Positions 33,361 to 44,491 of a stretch of DNA of 64,000 nucleotides are shown piece by piece; position 1 is the first letter of the stretch; every line of letters starts with the position of its first letter. Below the pieces are notes generated by a model, which did not search any database, was not told the origin of the DNA, and was given only the letters and a program-made list of their open reading frames with translations. Source of the DNA: Colocasia esculenta (taxonomy: Eukaryota > Streptophyta > Magnoliopsida > Alismatales > Araceae); NCBI GenBank assembly GCA_014218235.1, contig CM024753.1:191060348-191124347 (forward strand), read 5' to 3'. The translations under genes were made by a program, and so were the position numbers.

Positions 33361-33812
33361 TCGATGGAGCTATCAATTCTAAAGGGAGTGGAATAGGGAT
33401 AGTCCTCCTCTCACCGGAAGGGATAGTGATTCCGCAAGCCTACCAACTAACATTCCCTGCCACGAACAATGTGGCCGAATATGAGGCACTCCTAGTTGGG
33501 CTGAAAATGGCATTGTTACTCGGAGTTAAGGAGTTAAGGATAATTGGATATTTACAATTGATACTCTAAAAATCCCTTAGCAAGTACCAAACTTGGGATC
33601 CCAAGTTGAAACCATACCAAGATTTGGTAGGAAGAGTTATCCGGCAGTTTAGGAAGCTCACTCTAGTTCACACTCCTAGGGCTCAGAATATTCTGGCAGA
33701 TTCACTTACTTCCCTAGCTTCTTCTCTCCCTATTCTGCTAGAGAAATCTTCTGAAACCATCTCTGTCCAAAGATTGAGAATCCCTTCTCATGTTGATCCA
33801 TGGTTCTCTTAA
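33361..33812 (+). pseudogene. Element A archaeal-type RNase H (second RNase H)
   Basis: Tat-group elements carry a second RNase H of archaeal type between the normal one and integrase. Here it reads YFDGAINSKGSGIGIVLLSP (first catalytic Asp), FPATNNVAEYEALLVGLKMA (catalytic Glu), then IIGYLQLI where the family has GDS/GDL, so the next catalytic Asp is Tyr. The final Asp region is present (NILADSLTSLASS). A TAA at 33567 interrupts the frame. The 5' end of the domain is supplied by the codons left of the solo LTR. Confidence 0.82.
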
Positions 33813-34898
33813 CTTCAGTCTTCTTCTTCACCTCAAGTCCATGCGCTTTCAAAAGAGCCAGAAATCGATCTCGATGATGGCCATCCCTGGTACTTTGACA
33901 TAAAAATTTATCTCAAAGATGGATCCTTCTTTGATTATGCCACCTCTTCTGATAGACGGGCCATTCGCCGCGTCTCTGCACGTTACAAGATCATAGATGG
34001 CATTCTCCACAAGAAATCCTTCAGTGGGGTCTATCTCTGTTGCCTTGATGAGATCGAGTCTCAAAATGTTGTTGAAGCCGCTCACTCTAGTGAATGTGGT
34101 GGCCATGTCAATGGTAGAGCAATTGCCCAAAAGTTGCTAAGACACTATTATTGGCCTACAATGGAAGAAGATTGCACTCATTTTGTTCATATCTATGCTA
34201 AATGTCAACTCCATGGTGACAAGATCCATTCTCCTTCCTCCTCTCTTCACCCTCTCATTGCTCCATGGCCCTTCGCCATGTGGGCATTCGATGTGGTTGG
34301 TCCACTCGAGGACAGGACCAGAGAAATCTATAAGAAGTCCTTCATTCTGACCGCCACTGAGTACTTCACGAAGTGGGCTGAAGCAGACGTATTCATAAAG
34401 GTCAAAGCTTCAACAGTTGTTAAGTTCATCAAGCGCAACATTCTTGCAAGATTTGGCGTACCTTGGGACATCGTCACTAACAATGGACCACAATTCACTT
34501 CATAGGAGCTTCGCGACATGTGTGGTAAATATGGCATAAAGTTGCATCATTCACCTCCATATTATTCACAAGGTAATGGACAAGCAGAAGCTACCAATAA
34601 AACTCTCATCAAAATCATAAAGAAAACTTGCAGATCTCACAATAACGCTGATTAGCTAGACTGCTTGATCGAAGCTCTATGCGCTTACCACACCTCTATC
34701 CGAACTCCTATGGGGCAAATCCCCTATGCTTTGACATATAGATCAGATGCAGAACTCCTATATGAGATCTTCGTCCCTTCACTAAGAGTTCAATTGGATT
34801 CCGAACTTGACTCCGATCAATGTCGAGAGATTTTATTAGCACAACTTGAACTCTTAGATGAAAGGCGAATGATAGTGGCTGACCATGCACAGTTTTAC
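33813..34898 (+). pseudogene. Element A integrase, N-terminal and catalytic parts
   Basis: Zinc finger HHCC pattern (AAHSSECGGHVNG, then CTHFVHIYAKCQLHGD). The catalytic core has the first Asp in MWAFDVVGPLEDRT and the Glu in YYSQGNGQAEATNKTL. The second catalytic Asp is replaced: the sequence is DIVTNNGPQFTS where the family has TDNG. In-frame stops fall at 34503 and 34654. The domain is cut at DHAQFY by the solo LTR at 34899 and resumes at 37187. Confidence 0.88.
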
Positions 34899-37181
34899 TG
34901 TAACGTCGTGTGCCTTTCGGATCCATGCGGATCGTGTGTATTGTGGTTGTGGCGGCCGTTGTGAGGCCAGTGTGAGTCGGTTGTGTGGAATGCATGGTGT
35001 GGATGTGTGGTTTGAGCAGGGTCGGTCCTGAAATGAAATAGGACCTGCTGCTGTTCAGTTGAAGTTGGCGGCCAGAGGTGGTCGTTAACTGTTGGCGTCC
35101 AGCTTAGTGGATGTTTACTTCATGAACTTGGCGGCATTAGATGTGGACGCAGAGGGTGGCGGTTCTTGTTGGCGGCATGGGGGTTGACGCCAACCTGAGC
35201 TTGGTGCAGGTTGGCTTACCCGAGGGCAGCTCTCTCAGCTCACTCTCATTCCCTCTTGCCCCAGCTTGCTGCCCCCGAGTCTTTGAAGCTTCCAACAGGT
35301 ACCAAGGAGTAGTTGGACGATCGTAGAACACGTGGCGTCGCTAAATTGCGAGAGGAAACGTCGCGGCGTGGTGCAATTCCCGTAGGAGCTCGCGGAGGGC
35401 TCGACGTGAACCGGGATATTGCGGGAGATTCTAACGCGTTCTGAGGTAGGGGACGAACCCTGGTAGCTCCATAGAAACATTAAAACACGACAAACCCACT
35501 TGAAACAGCATGATAATGTGTTTTCGGATCAAGTTGCACCATGCGGGGTTAAAGGGTGGTTTGATGAATTTAATGTGTAAAGCATGCTGTATTGGGTTGT
35601 TAAGGGTTCGTGCATGTTAGAGGAACTGTTTCCTTATGTTTTATCGTAATTTAAACAATCAGAAAGCCTGTAGAATCAGATTAGGGTTTCTGCCGGGTCT
35701 GCGGCTGAGGATCTTGGCGTCAAGGTCGATTGACGTCAGGTTCATCAGCTAGGATATAAACGGCTATATCTATTGCCGTTTACTTCCTATTAGCAGCAGT
35801 CGATGTTGCCGCCAGCATGTGTTTAAGCAGAAATAGCTCTTTACAGTAATTATCGATAATGCATGATAGTTAACACCTATAGTGCACTGAGTGCACATGG
35901 TTTCCGTGTTTAGCATACAAGGTATGCAGTTAATTATTTACTTTTGAGGTTGCGTGTTGTTCACGCGAGTCAGTTGGGTTCACGTGTAGTGGACCAGTGG
36001 TTACTTGTGGTTTACGTAAGGTTTCACGTGATTTGTGTGTGACGTGCACGTGGTTCTGTGTACATGGCGAGTAGTACGACGCCTACCGTGGTTACCTCTC
36101 CAGTTGGGTGCCCCAGGTTCTTTGTGAGCTAGGCTATTAGCTCGGGGCTTTGTCCTGGTACTTGTGTTGTACCGTCGAGGTCTGTGTCGTCTGACCTGGA
36201 CACCTTCACTCCTGTGTTGAGTTGTACGTCCGGCTGAGGGAAAGACGACAGTGGGACAGTGACACTTGTGTTTGTTTTTAGTCACTTGTAGCGCGCTCGT
36301 AGTTGGGGATACGGGCACCAGTAGTCGACACTGGTCCCCAGCTAGTCCTTTTCCAGTGCCTCACTCTAGCGAGCCCAGGCCAGGGTCTCTGGAGGTGTCA
36401 GGCATGGGCCTGTGACCGTGTGGTTTGCAGGTGGTGGTGTTTAGTTGGTCTCCACAGTTGCTTGACCTTTTTACGTGGAGCGGCAGCTGGACCTTTCGTC
36501 CGTGGCTGCGAGACTGAGAGGTAGACCTGTGTTAGTTGTCCGAGTCAGTTTCTGGTGTCGCGAACCAGTTCACGTGTCTCGTGTTGGCTGTCTCTACTTT
36601 AGCTTGTACACCTATACTGGTTTGCCGTTTAATTATTACTGTTGTTTCTCGGAGTCGGCAGACGGTGAGTACTTTTACAGCTTTACTTACTTGCTTAGCT
36701 GTTCTATAAATTGTTGGTATTGTTTACTACTTTCGTACCTGTGGTTTTGTTTTGCTCGGTGTTGGGGGAGTTCCCTACTGAGCCAGTGACTAGAGAGGCT
36801 CACCCCTACCCCCACAGGTGAGAGCGAGGAGGACGTTTCTCGTCCGACGTCCAGCTCCGAGCCGCGCCGTAGTGGTGGAGGGTCAGTAGCTCCAGCGGTG
36901 TAGTTCCAGCTATGTAGTACTTCAGCAGTGTAGCTTTGTAGTTGTTTACTTTCTTTAGTTGTACCTCGGGGTATACCCCAGGCTCTTGTACTTCTTTTCA
37001 GTTTTGTGGAAATTTGGCTATGTAAAACTGTGAAATATATATATGAAATGTGGTGTGTTCCTTTATGTTTACACGGACTGTGGTTTGGTATCCCTTGTGA
37101 GGCTTCGGCCCGTTCGCGGGAGGCAAACTCGGATCAAGTACGTTATCGGTTTAACGGGCTTGACCGAGGCGTTCCGTCACA
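34899..37181 (+). repeat. Solo LTR in element A integrase
   Basis: A 2.3 kb solo LTR from TGTAACGTCGTG to GTTCCGTCACA, with an exact TTTAC duplication (34894-34898 and 37182-37186). Removing it rejoins the integrase as QFY-RQRIARFYT. It is related to the LTR at 40989-42899: both open TGTAA(C/G)GTC with GGATCC and GGATC close by, and carry two degenerate CGTC/GACG arrays in the same relative places. Strand is inferred from that relation and is uncertain. Confidence 0.9.
35065..35220. repeat. GTTGRCGKC degenerate array, first block
   Basis: Units such as GTTGGCGTCC, GATGTGGACGC and GTTGACGCCAAC recur at irregular 15-25 bp steps. A second block lies at 35710-35825 (GGCGTCAAGG, TTGACGTCAGG, TTGCCGTTTAC, TTGCCGCCAGC). 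Confidence 0.6.
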
Positions 37182-37186
37182 TTTAC

Positions 37187-37430
37187 CGTCAAAGAATTGC
37201 ACGTTTCTACACCAAAAAAGGTCCTTGAGAGAAAATTTGAAGTGGGTGAAATGGTTCTAAAATGCAAAGTCATTAAGGCACCAGGTCCTAGGAGTAAAGT
37301 GCAAGAGAATTGGGACTCGTTCGTTGTCAAAGAAGTATACTCGGGGAACGCTTCCAGGTTTGCGAACGCTGAGGGAGTTGACTTGTCACACCCATGGAAC
37401 GCAGTTTACCTCATGAAGTTCTACCCTTAG
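37187..37430 (+). pseudogene. Element A integrase C-terminal part and pol end
   Basis: Continuation of the integrase after the solo LTR. It reads RQRIARFYT, then after a 1-bp slip ERKFEVGEMVLKCKVIKAPG, VQENWDSFVVKEVYSGNASR and NAVYLMKFYP, then a stop at 37428. This chromatin-facing C-terminal domain and final stop are typical of Tat-group pol. Confidence 0.85.
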
Positions 37431-38640
37431 TTAGTATGTTAGTCAAGTTTGTTCGTTCATCACTTGTCAATGTCATGGGTCTGAGACTCTACTTTTTCAC
37501 TTGGCCATTAGCAATGTAGGGTCTCTTCACACACTACACGATGTTGGAGTATTGGTCATTATCCAAAAAATCATAAGTACACTGGATGTTTCTCAAGTTA
37601 ATATAACCTCTTTTCTTTTCTCACTCGATTCAAGTTTGGAAAAAGGGATAGACTACAAGTGGGGGACCACCCACTCTCACCTGAAAGATAAAGTCACAAC
37701 AAACAGGGGCATTAAAAGAAGAGCAAATGCCAAGGCAAATGCCAAGCCAAATCTAAATGGCAAGGAAAAGCTAAAAGGTCAAAAATGGTAGCAAAAAATA
37801 CGCACCCAGAAAAAGGCTGACCAAATCAAGGAGGTAGCAAATAGTACGTACCTCCACCAATGAATCAAGATGAAAAGTACCCCTGAAAATGATTGAAAAC
37901 TAAGTCTTTCAGTGCGAGATGTTGGTTTGGGAACAAAAAGTGGTTTGGACTGAATCCTTACATGACCTCCTATTTACTTCTTCTAATTTCTCCCTCTAGA
38001 GGAAATTTGACCTTGTAAGATCTTCCACAGTGAAAAATATCAAGAAGGCCATGGGCAGTCTCCAATGTCAACGATATCATGCACGATCCCCCTTGCTTAT
38101 GACCTCTGTGACTAGGTGGATTATGAAGACTCATACCTTGACTTGTGATGAATATGTGTCTTAAAGTCAAATGATGAAAAATCCAAAAAAAGAAGAAGAA
38201 AAAAGAAAAAGAAAAAGAGAGTCTGTTGATGTACGTATTTCTTCAAGAAAATAGTTCCACTATGTACATATTTCCCCTCTTATTTTAATAATAATAAAAA
38301 ATTATAAAATCAAAATCCAAAAAAATTACTTATATCATGTACATATATTATCGTATTTCCTTTCTTTCTTATGATTTTTTTTAATGTATGTACATATTTT
38401 CCTTCGGTATTTTATTTTATTCTTATCTTTGGTTAGATTTAGTCCCTTGACCAGGTCTCAAGAAAGGTATATCTTTTAGGCAAGGGGCTAAAGACAGATC
38501 TACACTTACCTTTTTCCGTGAAGTGTTGTGAATGCAGGAACAAATTTGGCAAACCATTCAAACTCACACATTGGATGGACAAAAGCACAAAAGTCCACTA
38601 TAAGGGATCAAGTTCTGTACATAGCATGACAGGGGCATAC
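37431..38640 (+). other. Element A region downstream of pol
   Basis: No gene-like ORF. Contains the purine/G-rich AAGTGGGGGACC (near 37658), a motif often seen after pol in this group. Then comes an AT-rich stretch with four TGTACATA octamers (38263, 38338, 38389, 38616). No LTR matching 8699-9977 was found, so the 3' end of element A is probably deleted or displaced. Confidence 0.45.
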
Positions 38641-39515
38641 CCCTATGGTACATCTAGAGCCTCGCTCCTCACTCCTCCCTCCTCTCTCCCTCGCTAGGCC
38701 TCTGCCTACGTGAGCTGCTCACCTCCTCCTCCTTTCTCTCGCGACGCCGATGTAGACGTGTTTTTTTTTCGCAAAACACCTCCCACAAAGAGGATGATTT
38801 AAAGAGAATTTTTAAATAAAAGAAAAGAAAACTAGTCGATGAGTGGAAAAATGTCAAGGAAGAAAGAAGGAGTGCGGGGTGCGCACGAGATGGAGGTGTG
38901 ATAGCTAGACACGAGAGGGTGTCGAAGGAAATGGGTGAAAAGGAATAGGGGGACTTACCTTCACCCAAAGATCGTGGGAGAGTGTGTGCAGGCTCTTCTT
39001 ACTCCTTCCACCGGCCGGCCAACAAAGAAGATTTAGCTCTGAGGTTACCTAGCAAAAAGAGACAACAAGAAACACGTGACAGATTGATTAGACATGAAGG
39101 TGTAGTAAAATGATCAAATGAGATGAAAAGAAAAGCATTAAATGGGCGTTAACACACCTTGTGGGGTGGTGTTAAACCCCTAAAAAAGTGGGAAGGGAGT
39201 AAATGATGTGTGGTGTGTGAGAAAATAGTGTGATGAATGAAATGCACTAAGAAAAATAAAATAAAAATGAATGAAAGGGAGGGAAAAAGTGGCAATTTGG
39301 GCTACTGCTGCAATGGACGAAGTGAAGTGGAAGAAGAGCTCCTCCTGCCTCGCTCCAATGCAATGAGGGAAGACGAACGCGCTGAACTCCAAGAGAGGAA
39401 GATGTGGAGTGTCTTAAGTTGAGAGCGCTCCTCCTTGGCTTTGAAATGCGAGTCTCCGGTGCGGCAAGGCTTTGTCGTAGTGTGTGAGTGATGCCTAAAA
39501 CAATGGCCTCGGGGG

Positions 39516-39527
39516 TCTATTTATAGG
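39516..39527 (-). promoter_or_regulatory. TATA box of LTR D
   Basis: Minus strand CTATAAATAGAC, a near-consensus plant TATA box. It lies directly downstream of the palindrome array and upstream of a leader-like C/T-rich stretch. Confidence 0.65.
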
Positions 39528-39539
39528 GAAGAATCCCTT

Positions 39540-40060
39540 GAATCGCGTCCGGTACAGTGGACGCCTATCTCTTGAATCGCATCCGACTTAAGCTCTGCGA
39601 TTTCAAAGATCGACTTGCTATGATTAAGCATTTCCAAACATCGATTATAGCCTTCTTTAGAATCGCGCCGACCAATACCTCCGCATTTCTAAACCTTCCG
39701 ATTTGCAATGATTCTTTCCAAATATTCAAAAATGGAAATATTGAAGCGCGTCGACAAGAGCCGCCACGTATTTTATAGAATCGTTCTTTTTAAGGGAAAT
39801 CAATCTTTTTCAGAGGAAGGTTAGAAACGCGTCCGATATAGTCAACGCAATTCTATATAGCAACAAAATCCTTCCAAAAAAATGAATTTGGAAATTTCCA
39901 TAATTCGAAAATGGAAACTTTGAATTACGACGGCTATAGTGGGCGCGAATCAAAAGAGGGTAAGCGCCGAAAAAGGAAGTGTGATACGCGTCGGCTTTAT
40001 CTGCCGCGGCTCAAGCTTTCTAAATGGCGTCCACTATATCGGACGTGAATCACTTAAGTT
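39540..40060. repeat. 20-bp palindromic motif array, GCGTCC-N8-GGACGC
   Basis: At least seven copies of a 20-bp unit with 6-bp arms (GCGTCC/GGACGC and variants) around an 8-bp core such as GGTACAGT, GATATAGT or its complement ACTATATC. Clear copies: about 39545, 39829 and 40023; weaker ones near 39665, 39748, 39930 and 39989. Two more lie at 43126-43145 and 43190-43209. Confidence 0.8.
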
Positions 40061-40220
40061 TAACAGACCCCTTTGGACCCCTTAGAAAAATTCCTAAAAA
40101 TCCTAGAAAAATCTAAAAAATAGGAAAATCACTCAAGAGGTTAATTGAAGAGAGCCACTTCGAGTCATTACGGTGTAACATCAAATTTTCTCGATATGAT
40201 GCCAAAATGGTGTGTCTACA

Positions 40221-40988
40221 GCTGTCTCACCTTGGCGTCTGCTTTGCAAGGAAATGGAGCGAAGTGACACGAAATGAAAGCAATGGAATGGTGTGAATGG
40301 AGTGGAATGAAGCGGAGTGACAGAAAAGTAGATGCCAAGGTATGATGAAACACGCCTCAACAACATATGACAGGAGCTGTTCGTCAGTTCAAAATGAAGC
40401 GACTTGTAGAAAACCTCAAGAAGAAACTCAAAGTCTGGATGAAAAGAGAAAGGGTGTACACGTGGGCACGGAAGGGAGATAGATCAACTTCCAGCGTCGG
40501 GAAAGTACCTGAGGACACAATCCGTTAGGTTGCACCATTGGGGGCGTCTGCCACTACCTCTAGTGGATCTTAGGGAAAATAGATGAACTAATAAGGAATC
40601 CAAGACAAATGAATTTCTCAAAAGAAGATCTTCAAACAACAACGACATGAACTGAGTACTTGACTCACAGTAGAATATTTCATGTTAATTGGAATTTAGA
40701 AACAAGTGGTTCTCATCAGTTAAAAATGAGAGTGATTATCCGGAATTATGTTCAAAATCCTACATGATGCATGCTGGGCTAAAAGAAAAAGATTAAAACA
40801 AACGAAATATATAAAATAATCAAGGATAATATTGCTACGGTGCCAAAGTCAAGAAACCAGATGGAATCCATCGTCCTTCTAGAATGCAATGGCTTGTCCT
40901 CAAGTCATAAGAATCCTCTGGAATCGTCATCGTTTTTGGCGGAGGAGGGGAATTGGAATTCCAGATTCATCAGAGCCTTGAGGTCCTT
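40221..40988 (-). other. Internal sequence of remnant D, left of the solo LTR
   Basis: On the minus strand it contains ATGACTTGAGGACAAGCCAT, the 'cttgaggacaag' type of motif common downstream of pol in plant gypsy elements, which fits a 3' untranslated region leading to the LTR at 40220. No coding frame is recognisable. It continues at 42905 after removal of the solo LTR. Confidence 0.45.
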
Positions 40989-42899
40989 TGTAAGGTCTCC
41001 GGTCTTAGCGGATCCTTATTGGATCTTGTAAAGGTTCGGATGTGGTTGACGACAATGGATATTGTCGTTGACTTGGGGTTGACGGCCAGGGGCTAGCTGT
41101 TGACTCGGTATTAGCATCCAGCGATGTAGACCTTTGTCGTTGAACTTGACGGCAAGCGGTCCGGACGTCGACCCATTGGCGGTTCCAGTAGGCGGCAAGA
41201 GATGTGGACGCCTATTTGCAGCGCCTGTAGAAATAGAGCATCCCGTGAACAACATCCTTCTTTTCCTCTCCTTCTCTTTCCTTCCACCATTACCTTTGTC
41301 TGTTTCCACCACTTCCAACGATCTGTGGGAGCTCGTGGGAGGACCCTGGTTCGTGTGATGGTGATAGATCGGGCGGGAAATGTCGAGATTTGTTGTGATT
41401 CATGCGAAGACTCCGGGAGGGTTCCAGCGCGATTGGTTGCTATTTAGGTGTTTTTGGAGCGTTCTGAGGTAGGGACTTAACCCCTTAAACCTTCCTTAAC
41501 AGATCAGCATGCTTATTTGTATAGATTAGTATGCTAATTGCATTTTAGGGTTTGGTTATGCCATGCCGGGATTTTGGGTGTTTTGGGCGATCCAAGTGTT
41601 GGATCGTAGAAATCCGGAGTTCTGGTAGTGTTAGAGGATGTGAGGAGGTGTTTCCCTCCATCAATAGGTGGACTGTTAGGCAGTTTTGCCCAATTGGACT
41701 GACCTGGCGTTGTTCTGGGTTCAGGGGGCTGAGGATATTAACGTCCACATATGTTGACGTTGAGATCTTCAATGTTGATATAAACGACAAGATCTATTAC
41801 CGTTAAATAAGTGTTGGCGGCATTGTGAGTGCCGTCTACATCTTGATTGGCGACATTTGATGTTGCCGTTAATATCTTGTGTCCCAGTAGGCTTTGTTCC
41901 TGTTTTGTGACTCAAGGTGTTGATGTGCGATGTCCGCTTGTTAACACATTTTTCCAGGCTTAGAGTGTGGCTCCGCCTGTGCATATGTGTAATTAGCTGT
42001 GTCGAGACGTGACACGAGGTGTCCATCTATTGTACGGTGTTTCAGACATTGAGAATGTTACCGTCTGTACTCGTGTTGAGTTACCGTGCTTCTGTTTCTG
42101 TTTGTCACCTGGACATAGAGCGACGCTCTGTCTAGATGACTGACATGTGGGGGTCCTCCGTCGGTGAGCCAGGACGTTGAGAGCGTCTCTGTCCTGTGCG
42201 TACTCCTTGTGGTGGTTTCGAGCCGGTCTCCGTGGACCCCCTTATCTACCGCTAGGGTCAGGCGTAGGGGGAAAACCGGTTGTGGACCAGACACGAGAGA
42301 GAGCGTCTGTAGTGTGCACACATGGCTGGGGTTGAGAGACTCTGTGGTGACGGGATGCCAAGCCACAGACCCTAGCTGAGTTCTACTTACTGTGTGTGAG
42401 TGTGTGTTACTGAGCCGCGAGGTTTACAGTCTTGTAACGCACTCATGTCAAGGAGACGCGTGGTTGTTACTAGTTTTGGTTGTGATGCGACGTGTATTTA
42501 CTTTCTGTTTTTACTTTCCACACTTTAGTACTATTGCCGGTGGGGGTTACTTTTCCCTACTGGGTCTCTTTTCTTGAGACTCACTCCCCTCCCTTTCAGG
42601 TGGGTCGTCGTCGACTCCCGTTCCAGGCGAGTCTAGCCACTCCGGTGTTGGTGCGCCTTAGCTGCAGTGAGTAGTACTTTTTGTTGTACTTCTGTACTCT
42701 GTACTTAGTGTGGACTCTGAGTTGTACATGTTATGTTTCATGTATAGTGAAATCTTACAGCTTTACATGGTGTGTATCTTCTTATATATAGTCTCCTCAG
42801 ACATTCACTTTTTACCCTTTCGAGCTTGTCTCGTGGGTTAGCGGGTCAGAATTCAGGTTACTGGTTGGTTACCGGTAATGCGGATTTTGGGTCGTTACA
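40989..42899 (+). repeat. Solo LTR inside remnant D
   Basis: A 1.9 kb solo LTR from TGTAAGGTCTCC to GGTCGTTACA, flanked by an exact TCCTT duplication (40984-40988 and 42900-42904). It is a relative of the LTR at 34899-37181. Arrays of degenerate CGTC/GACG units at 41035-41220 and 41735-41880 step every 15-19 bp, for example TTGGCGGCATTGTGAG, TGCCGTCTACATCTTG and TTGCCGTTAATATCTTG. No internal element sequence remains. Confidence 0.9.
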
Positions 42900-42904
42900 T
42901 CCTT

Positions 42905-43788
42905 GATGTTATCTAATAGGGTATACTATACAGTAGAATGCAGTATATACAATACTGAACTGAAGATCGCCAAAGATGCTCCTGTATTGTATGGTGAGAT
43001 AGAAATCCAAACCCTGCACTCAAAGACTCATCAGCATTGACAAGCAACAGATAATATGGCGAAACATGAAAATAATGTTACTTGTGAATTGCGGTAGGTA
43101 TACTAGACACCTTTCAACCTACCTGAATAGCGTCGACTTAGCCGGACGCATTTACTTGTCGTGATGAAGATCGGATTCAGCACTTTGAACCGCGTCCACT
43201 ATGTTGGACGCAATTCAGACCTTCCATCCGAGACTTGATTTCCTTGCCTATTTTCAGCCTTTCTCTCTTTTGGGTGCTTGCCTCTGGGGTAATGTGAACC
43301 AAGGTGGTTTAAAACACCCTCCCACCTACTCTCTTCATGCTTACACCCTCCCCAAAGTGCAGAAACTAACCATTGAAGCTTGGAGAAGAAGCAGAGGAGG
43401 AGAATTGAGGTTTGGTGTCATGGTTCAAAGTGATGCTCCCTCATCCAAGAAGCCAAGAGTTGAGAAATTCATGAGGTTGAATCTAGTGGAAGGTCACATC
43501 TGCAAGCTTGTTCAAGCTAAATTGGTGAGTCAATTTGATCTTCAACATGGCCGCTCTCCTCACATCCCCATGACCCATGCGCCATCCTCATGCCATGACC
43601 ATGCCATGCACCCCTTCCATACAACAGGACTACCCACTATTCTCCGGCAACCGGCGCTATATGCACCTTCCATGGATCCAAAAATTTACCACATCCATCA
43701 CCCTTGACATGACCAACATCCTTAAGCGGTGGGGGATCAACAACCTTGCTGTCCATGCCAAGAGATATCATGAGATATCTTACTAGGT
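42905..43788. other. Junction of remnant D and element C
   Basis: 42905-43210 continues D and carries two GCGTCC palindromes. 43201-43707 contains a 168-codon plus frame (HPPTYSLHAYTLPKVQKLTI, RRSRGGELRFGVMVQSDAPS) that I do not recognise; it may be leader or LTR sequence of element C. I could not locate C's 5' LTR or primer-binding site, so the exact boundary is unknown. Confidence 0.35.
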
Positions 43789-44319
43789 TTGAAGTGGATC
43801 AAGCAAGGCGAAGAAGATGAGATGGTATTCATGCCAAGGTGCTACTCAAGCAAGGCGGTGCTAGAAAGCTTTATGGATGCAAGGACGGCCGAAGATCTTA
43901 GGATCAAGAAAGGAATCAACCTGCAACGATTGGCGGCCTGGACCATGAAGGAGATACCAAAGGTAGAGGATGGCGAGAGGCTAGAACAGGTGATGAGGGG
44001 ATTCGCCATCTATGTGACGGGCGCACTTCTCTTCCCTTCAATCAATAACATCTTAGAAGAGGATCAGTTGAGCGTAATGTGCGGCCTCTGGGAGGGTGAG
44101 AGACTAGGACCGGCGGTGCTAGCCTTCCTCTACAGCGGTCTAACGGCTGCGAGCTTGGGTAGGCCTCCTTATGGCTCAATGCTCTTACTTGCTTGTTGGA
44201 TTGACTTACACTTTAAGTTTGATTTGAGCAATGAGGTTTCTGCCTCGTCCCGGATCTTTTTCCAAGAGTCCGCTCAAACACTTAGACAACATAGTTGGCC
44301 TGGAAGGGCGTGTGGCTAA
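43789..44319 (+). pseudogene. ORF upstream of pol in element C (Ogre/Tat ORF1-like)
   Basis: A 176-codon frame starting MKWIKQGEEDEMVFMPRCYS, with FAIYVTGALLFPSINNILEE and GPAVLAFLYSGLTAASLGRP. The hydrophobic pattern resembles the plant DUF7745-type or plant-mobile-like proteins that Ogre/Tat-type elements carry ahead of gag. The frame then shifts: a second frame from 44231 (GLEGRVANRVPQLKTWADWH) and another from 44492 look like its continuation. A normal gag core is not recognisable, so either gag is lost or it is too diverged for me. Function unknown. Confidence 0.45.
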
Positions 44320-44491
44320 CCGGGTGCCACAACTTAAGACGTGGGCTGATTGGCATGATCACTTCCGAAGCATGCCTGAAACTAGAGATCCCTTGGTGCC
44401 AATCATGGGGCTCCCCGACATGTCCAGCACAGTCATCAGATTGACTGAAAGATAACAAATCCCTTTTTGTCAACGTCTCAGCCAGAGCGAA

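Larger units (their letters stand above)
38640..40220 (-). repeat. LTR of remnant element D, minus strand
   Basis: On the minus strand the LTR starts TGTAGACACACCATTTTGGC at 40220. U3 (about 39530-40220) contains the GCGTCC palindrome array. CTATAAATAGACCCC at about 39514-39528 is a good TATA box and the rest is R-U5. I could not find a primer-binding site at its left side, so it is a 3' or solo LTR. The left boundary is approximate and no duplication was identified. Confidence 0.55.

Noticed and set aside
36001..36789. ORFs on both strands in the solo LTR at 34899-37181
   Set aside because: Within an LTR bounded by a target-site duplication; no conserved domain.
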